From positions 685,368 through 721,453 of the forward strand of contig NEWS02000004.1 in NCBI GenBank assembly GCA_002869845.2: 36,086 nt of DNA, written 5' to 3'. Position 1 is the stretch's first letter, and each line of letters starts with the position of its first letter. Made by a program: the position numbers and the translations under genes. Below are positions 33,282 through 36,086 of the stretch, in pieces. The stretch comes from Nitrospira sp. CG24B (GTDB lineage: Bacteria; Nitrospirota; Nitrospiria; Nitrospirales; Nitrospiraceae). The notes under the pieces are model-generated. The model was not told the DNA's origin. It ran no database searches and saw only the letters and a list, made by a program, of their open reading frames with translations.

Positions 33282-34028
33282 ATGGCCGTCACAACCCGTC
33301 ACGTTTTGCATATGACCAGTTCTATTTGTTTGGCCGTCGCCGTTGTCATGATGGTCGCCTGTTCTGGTGGGTACTATACGGCCAATGTGAACGGCGGAAA
33401 GAAGGTCTATCGCGTCGATGAACAGGGCGCCAAGACGCTGGTGTATGAAACAGACCAGGATGGTAACCTCAGCATCCATGACGCCGACGATCCAAGGGCG
33501 AAGCAGCAGGCTGCCGCGCAAGAGATCGCAGAACAGCTCAGTGCGAAGCGAACTGAGCAACTTGAGCAGCTAAGCCGGACGCTTAAACGGCAGCCGAACG
33601 ATCCTATTTATGTCAGTCTTGCCCAACCGATACTGGATACGCAAATGGAGAAGGCGGAGCGATCCAAAGGAGCGGTGGCGGAGCAAATGCGAAGTGCATT
33701 CGAGGCAGACCCTATCATCAAGCTGATTGAAGAAAATCGCAGTCGGTCTGGTTTGTTACGGTCGCATGGCGAGGCGAACGCCGATGTCGAAGTGTCGCCG
33801 AAGGTTTCGCTAAAGGAAGCCTATGGAATCGACCGGAAAACTGGAAAGCCAAGTAAGATGCTGGCGGTCGTCTTTGAGGCCACCATCACGACACAGGTCC
33901 CACCGGCGACGTACAATGTGACAGAATCAGGCCATGTCTTGAAAAACTTGGAGGTCTCCAAACGCTTCGTCAAGCAGGTCAGGCAAGTCATCCTGGAGAA
34001 AATCGCCCCCACTATTCCGGCTCACTGA
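33282..34028 (+). CDS. Lipoprotein of unknown function
   Basis: ATG 33282 has AAAGGAG eight nt upstream; ATG 33261 and a later internal ATG are in frame. The 248-aa product has a lipobox (VMMVACSGG), so it should be lipid-anchored. A charged, probably helical stretch (~75-150, AKQQAAAQEIAEQLSAKRTEQ onward) may form a coiled coil. The C-terminal ~90 residues are mixed alpha/beta (MLAVVFEATITTQVPPATYNV). I do not recognise the family. Confidence 0.82.
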   Translation: MAVTTRHVLHMTSSICLAVAVVMMVACSGGYYTANVNGGKKVYRVDEQGAKTLVYETDQDGNLSIHDADDPRAKQQAAAQEIAEQLSAKRTEQLEQLSRTLKRQPNDPIYVSLAQPILDTQMEKAERSKGAVAEQMRSAFEADPIIKLIEENRSRSGLLRSHGEANADVEVSPKVSLKEAYGIDRKTGKPSKMLAVVFEATITTQVPPATYNVTESGHVLKNLEVSKRFVKQVRQVILEKIAPTIPAH

Positions 34029-34139
34029 ATCGATGACTCCGCCGTAAACTCAAAAAACAGACCGATTCAGCTGCTATATTTGCTGGGACTCACCGATCAC
34101 CCGTGTGATAATGCCGACGCACTTCTGCGTGAGCACCCC

Positions 34140-34712
34140 ATGGCAAAGCGACAACCAGCTGACTCTCGAATCACCATCGCGGATACGTCGCAGGGGCTCC
34201 GCATCGTCATGCCTTGCAGACGCAGTTGGTTGGTGATTTGCTTTCTGGGGTTTTGGATCTGTGGCTGGGGGGTGGGTGAAATCATGGTCACCCGTCAGTT
34301 GCTGAACGGGGACGCTCCGCCGGGGGGAGAAGTCTTCATGCTGACATGGCTTGGGGTCTGGACGGTCGGCGGTGTGTTCGCCATCTATGCCTGGTTGTGG
34401 CAGATGATGGGGAAGGAGATTCTCACGGTGCAGGGGCAAACGTTCACGACGCGACGCAACATTGGGAAATTCGGTTTTGACAAGGAATATGATCTCGTGC
34501 AGATGCGCGATGTACGGGTGGGACACCTTGGCGTCTATCCGTTTGATGTTTCATCGAGTCTCCAATTATGGGGAGTCGGTGGTGGAGTGATCGCCTTTGA
34601 TTATGGGGCAAGAACCTATCGATTCGGGTCTGGACTCGATGAAGCAGAAGCAAAACAGATCGTGACAGCCATCAAACAACGCTACCGTATTTCAGAGAGC
34701 GCAAGGACGTAG
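34140..34712 (+). CDS. Two-helix membrane protein with PH-like C-terminal domain
   Basis: ATG 34140 is preferred (190 aa), although its ribosome site is weak; TTG 34080 is in frame. Two membrane segments (WLVICFLGFWICGWGVGEIM and FMLTWLGVWTVGGVFAIYAWLW) are followed by ~100 residues resembling a bacterial PH-like domain: ILTVQGQTFTTRRNIG, EYDLVQMRDVRVG, GGGVIAFDYGARTYRFGSGL and EAKQIVTAIKQRY. It is an integral membrane protein of unknown role with no operon partner visible. Confidence 0.75.
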   Translation: MAKRQPADSRITIADTSQGLRIVMPCRRSWLVICFLGFWICGWGVGEIMVTRQLLNGDAPPGGEVFMLTWLGVWTVGGVFAIYAWLWQMMGKEILTVQGQTFTTRRNIGKFGFDKEYDLVQMRDVRVGHLGVYPFDVSSSLQLWGVGGGVIAFDYGARTYRFGSGLDEAEAKQIVTAIKQRYRISESART

Positions 34713-34790
34713 TTGCCCAAGTCGAGCCTACCGCCAGCCTGCTGAGTTCATGCGGGTGATCGCCATGCCATCGGCAAGGATGGTGGTGGT

Positions 34791-35726
34791 TTACACACTG
34801 TGCGTCTTGGCGCGCGCCATCATCTTGCAGTAAGAGCAGACCTCGGCAGTGGTGGGTTGTTGGCAGACGGAGCAGGGATGCAGCATGGCCTGATCTTTCT
34901 CGGCCATCGTGGTCGGTGAGACTTCGGGCTTGCGCTGTTTGTCGAGAAAACCGCAGTAGAAGGCCTGCTTGGTGCCTGGGGATTCCGTCTCAAGCCGATT
35001 CAACACTTCTTTATAGAGAAGTGTTCGCGCGCCTTTTGCCATCGGACACTCTTCCACAATGTAGTCAATGCGGTTGAGCACCGAATAGGCGGCCAATTCG
35101 CGCTCGGAGAGGCGGAAGAGCGGTTTGACTTTCTTGGCAAACCCGTCGAGAGAGGCCGGCAGGCTGGGGGATTGCTTGTCCAAGTATTCCTCCTGCCAGC
35201 GGAGCACATTGCCCAGCAGGCGGGCTGCTTCATCATCGAGATTGTGGCCGGTCGCCATAACATCATACTTATGTTCCAGCGCGACGCGATTGAACTGGTA
35301 GCGTTTGATGGTGCCACAGGTACTACAGGTCGGACGATGAATCAGCATGGCTAGTTCCCGAATTCCGGCGCCAGCTTCCTGCTCAACCGTGTGGACATGC
35401 AGAACTGCGCTATGCGGGGCGGCCACGGTTTCAGAAAACTTCACCACTTTGGCATGGGACACTTCCGAGTACCCACCGATGCCGAGGTTCACATAGAGCG
35501 CGTCGGCTTTGTAGCCCATCTTGAGGAGAATATCCCAGAGGGCCAGGCTATCTTTCCCACCCGATACCGCGACTAGGATACGATCATCTTTTCCGAACAT
35601 CTTTTCAGACTTGATGGCTCGGCTAACCTGGTCATGCACATAGACGTTGAAGCAGCCTTTGCAGAACGCGGCATTGTGGCGAGGCAGGTCGATCACTGCG
35701 CGGGTTTTGCATTTCGTGCAATTCAC
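34791..35726 (-). CDS. TtuA/NcsA-type tRNA 2-thiolation enzyme
   Basis: The GTG start gives 311 aa; a ribosome site is not obvious. The N-terminal zinc finger is CTKC...CKGC, the PP-loop ATPase motif is AVSGGKDSLALWD (~53-65), and the C-terminal zinc finger is CSVCQQP...CSYC. The cluster cysteines are seen as CSTC (in RPTCSTCGTIKR) and the later Cys in EECPMAKGA, the arrangement of the [4Fe-4S] site in TtuA. TtuA-family enzymes transfer sulfur to tRNA uridine. A ubiquitin-like sulfur-carrier gene follows immediately upstream, which fits the TtuA-TtuB pairing. The exact uridine modified (54 or 34) cannot be told. Confidence 0.88.
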   Translation of the reverse strand: MNCTKCKTRAVIDLPRHNAAFCKGCFNVYVHDQVSRAIKSEKMFGKDDRILVAVSGGKDSLALWDILLKMGYKADALYVNLGIGGYSEVSHAKVVKFSETVAAPHSAVLHVHTVEQEAGAGIRELAMLIHRPTCSTCGTIKRYQFNRVALEHKYDVMATGHNLDDEAARLLGNVLRWQEEYLDKQSPSLPASLDGFAKKVKPLFRLSERELAAYSVLNRIDYIVEECPMAKGARTLLYKEVLNRLETESPGTKQAFYCGFLDKQRKPEVSPTTMAEKDQAMLHPCSVCQQPTTAEVCSYCKMMARAKTHSV

Positions 35727-35740
35727 TTATTGCGTACTGG

Positions 35741-35784
35741 GTGCTGAGGACTGAGAAAAGCCTCAGTCCTAAGTCCTCAGTCCT
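35741..35784. repeat. CTCAG-type dispersed repeat, copy 2
   Basis: GTGCTGAGGACTG (35741-35753) is the exact reverse complement of 528-540. AGGACTGAG pairs with CTCAGTCCT (35762-35770) as a hairpin, followed by AGTCCTCAGTCCT. It separates the TtuA-like and ubiquitin-like genes. Confidence 0.75.
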
Positions 35785-35982
35785 TTACGTTCCGCCGGAG
35801 ATAACCGGACGGATTTCAATCTGATCTTGGTCGTAGAGCATCTCATCTTCGGTCACGAGTTCATCACCGCGTATGATCAAGTGCGCTTCGACTACGAGAT
35901 TGAGTTCTTTGAAGAGGTCTTTCGCCTTCTTCGGGCCTTTGATCTCAATGGTTCGTGGGGGATGACTGAGTTGAACTTGCAT
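35785..35982 (-). CDS. Ubiquitin-like sulfur carrier (MoaD/ThiS/TtuB type)
   Basis: ATG 35982 is preferred (65 aa); the open frame runs to 36084 but adds an unlikely leader. The beta-grasp pattern is complete: VQLSHPPRTIEIK, KKAKDLFKELNL, AHLIIRGDELVTEDEML and QIEIRPVISGGT. The C-terminus is Gly-Gly followed by one Thr, whereas active carriers end in Gly-Gly. Removal of the last residue would be needed before adenylation. It lies just upstream of the TtuA-like gene and probably donates its sulfur. Confidence 0.85.
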   Translation of the reverse strand: MQVQLSHPPRTIEIKGPKKAKDLFKELNLVVEAHLIIRGDELVTEDEMLYDQDQIEIRPVISGGT

Positions 35983-36086
35983 AGCCCGATCATATGCCGC
36001 GGATGTGTAAGGGGGCAAGGGGCCTTCTCTGTGCGGGAGAGAATGCATCGTCTTGTGATTTCGTGAGTAGTTCCTGTCGATCATTG

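Noticed and set aside
33123..33560. Minus-strand open frame of 145 aa overlapping the lipoprotein gene
   Set aside because: The plus-strand gene has a ribosome site, signal peptide and lipobox; the reverse frame has none of these.
1..36086. CRISPR array, prophage or insertion sequence
   Set aside because: No regularly spaced repeats, no transposase, integrase or phage structural gene was seen on either strand.

Overview
The window looks like a chromosomal segment of a Nitrospira-type bacterium (phylum Nitrospirota). The basis is the moderately GC-rich sequence, the GlmL/MutL-like + DUF6754 membrane cluster, the many secreted SUMF1-fold proteins, giant periplasmic multicopper oxidases, short PilZ and zinc-ribbon proteins, and CTCAG-type dispersed repeats between genes. 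The assignment rests on gene content recognised by eye, not on a search.

Layout. (1) 1-6655, plus strand: a compact cluster with the C-terminal end of a GlmL/MutL-like ASKHA protein, a barrel-sandwich/KOW protein, a secreted FN3 + DUF6754 membrane protein, three more membrane proteins and a MEMO1/AmmeMemoRadiSam-B protein. (2) 6656-7473: a long gene-poor leader with a good sigma-54-like motif. (3) 7474-16225: giant multicopper oxidase 1 (1647 aa), a perfect-stem terminator, a secreted type-1-copper/carboxypeptidase-regulatory-like protein, two SUMF1-fold proteins and a 220-aa secreted protein. (4) 16226-26318: a sigma-70 promoter, giant multicopper oxidase 2 (1610 aa), a second terminator, two more copper proteins, a LolA-fold-like protein, a HEAT-repeat protein and a third SUMF1 protein. 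(5) 26448-28970, minus strand: SUMF1, LolA-like and SUMF1 genes facing the previous block. (6) 29189-30421: a trypsin-like protease whose PDZ domain is cut and joined to the reverse complement of a truncated MFS transporter gene, a clear rearrangement scar. (7) 30442-36084: an FKBP isomerase, tRNA-Ser(GCT), a small minus-strand PilZ/zinc-ribbon/small-ORF group, a lipoprotein, a PH-like membrane protein, and a TtuA-like tRNA thiolase with a ubiquitin-like partner.

How the genes may work together. Regions 3-5 form a duplicated, almost entirely exported copper system. The two oxidases each hold one type-1 copper site and one trinuclear site, built from three tandem two-cupredoxin modules with the active site between modules A and B. 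The three 307-310 aa copper proteins have an amicyanin-like ligand loop and are plausible electron carriers or copper donors. Five SUMF1-fold proteins lacking the formylglycine-generating cysteines, two LolA-like proteins and a HEAT protein look like binding or assembly factors. The substrate cannot be read from sequence; Mn(II), Fe(II), Cu(I) or another small reductant are all possible. This block is the best candidate for an undescribed system. The cut MFS gene at its right edge suggests that it arrived, or was rearranged, as a unit.
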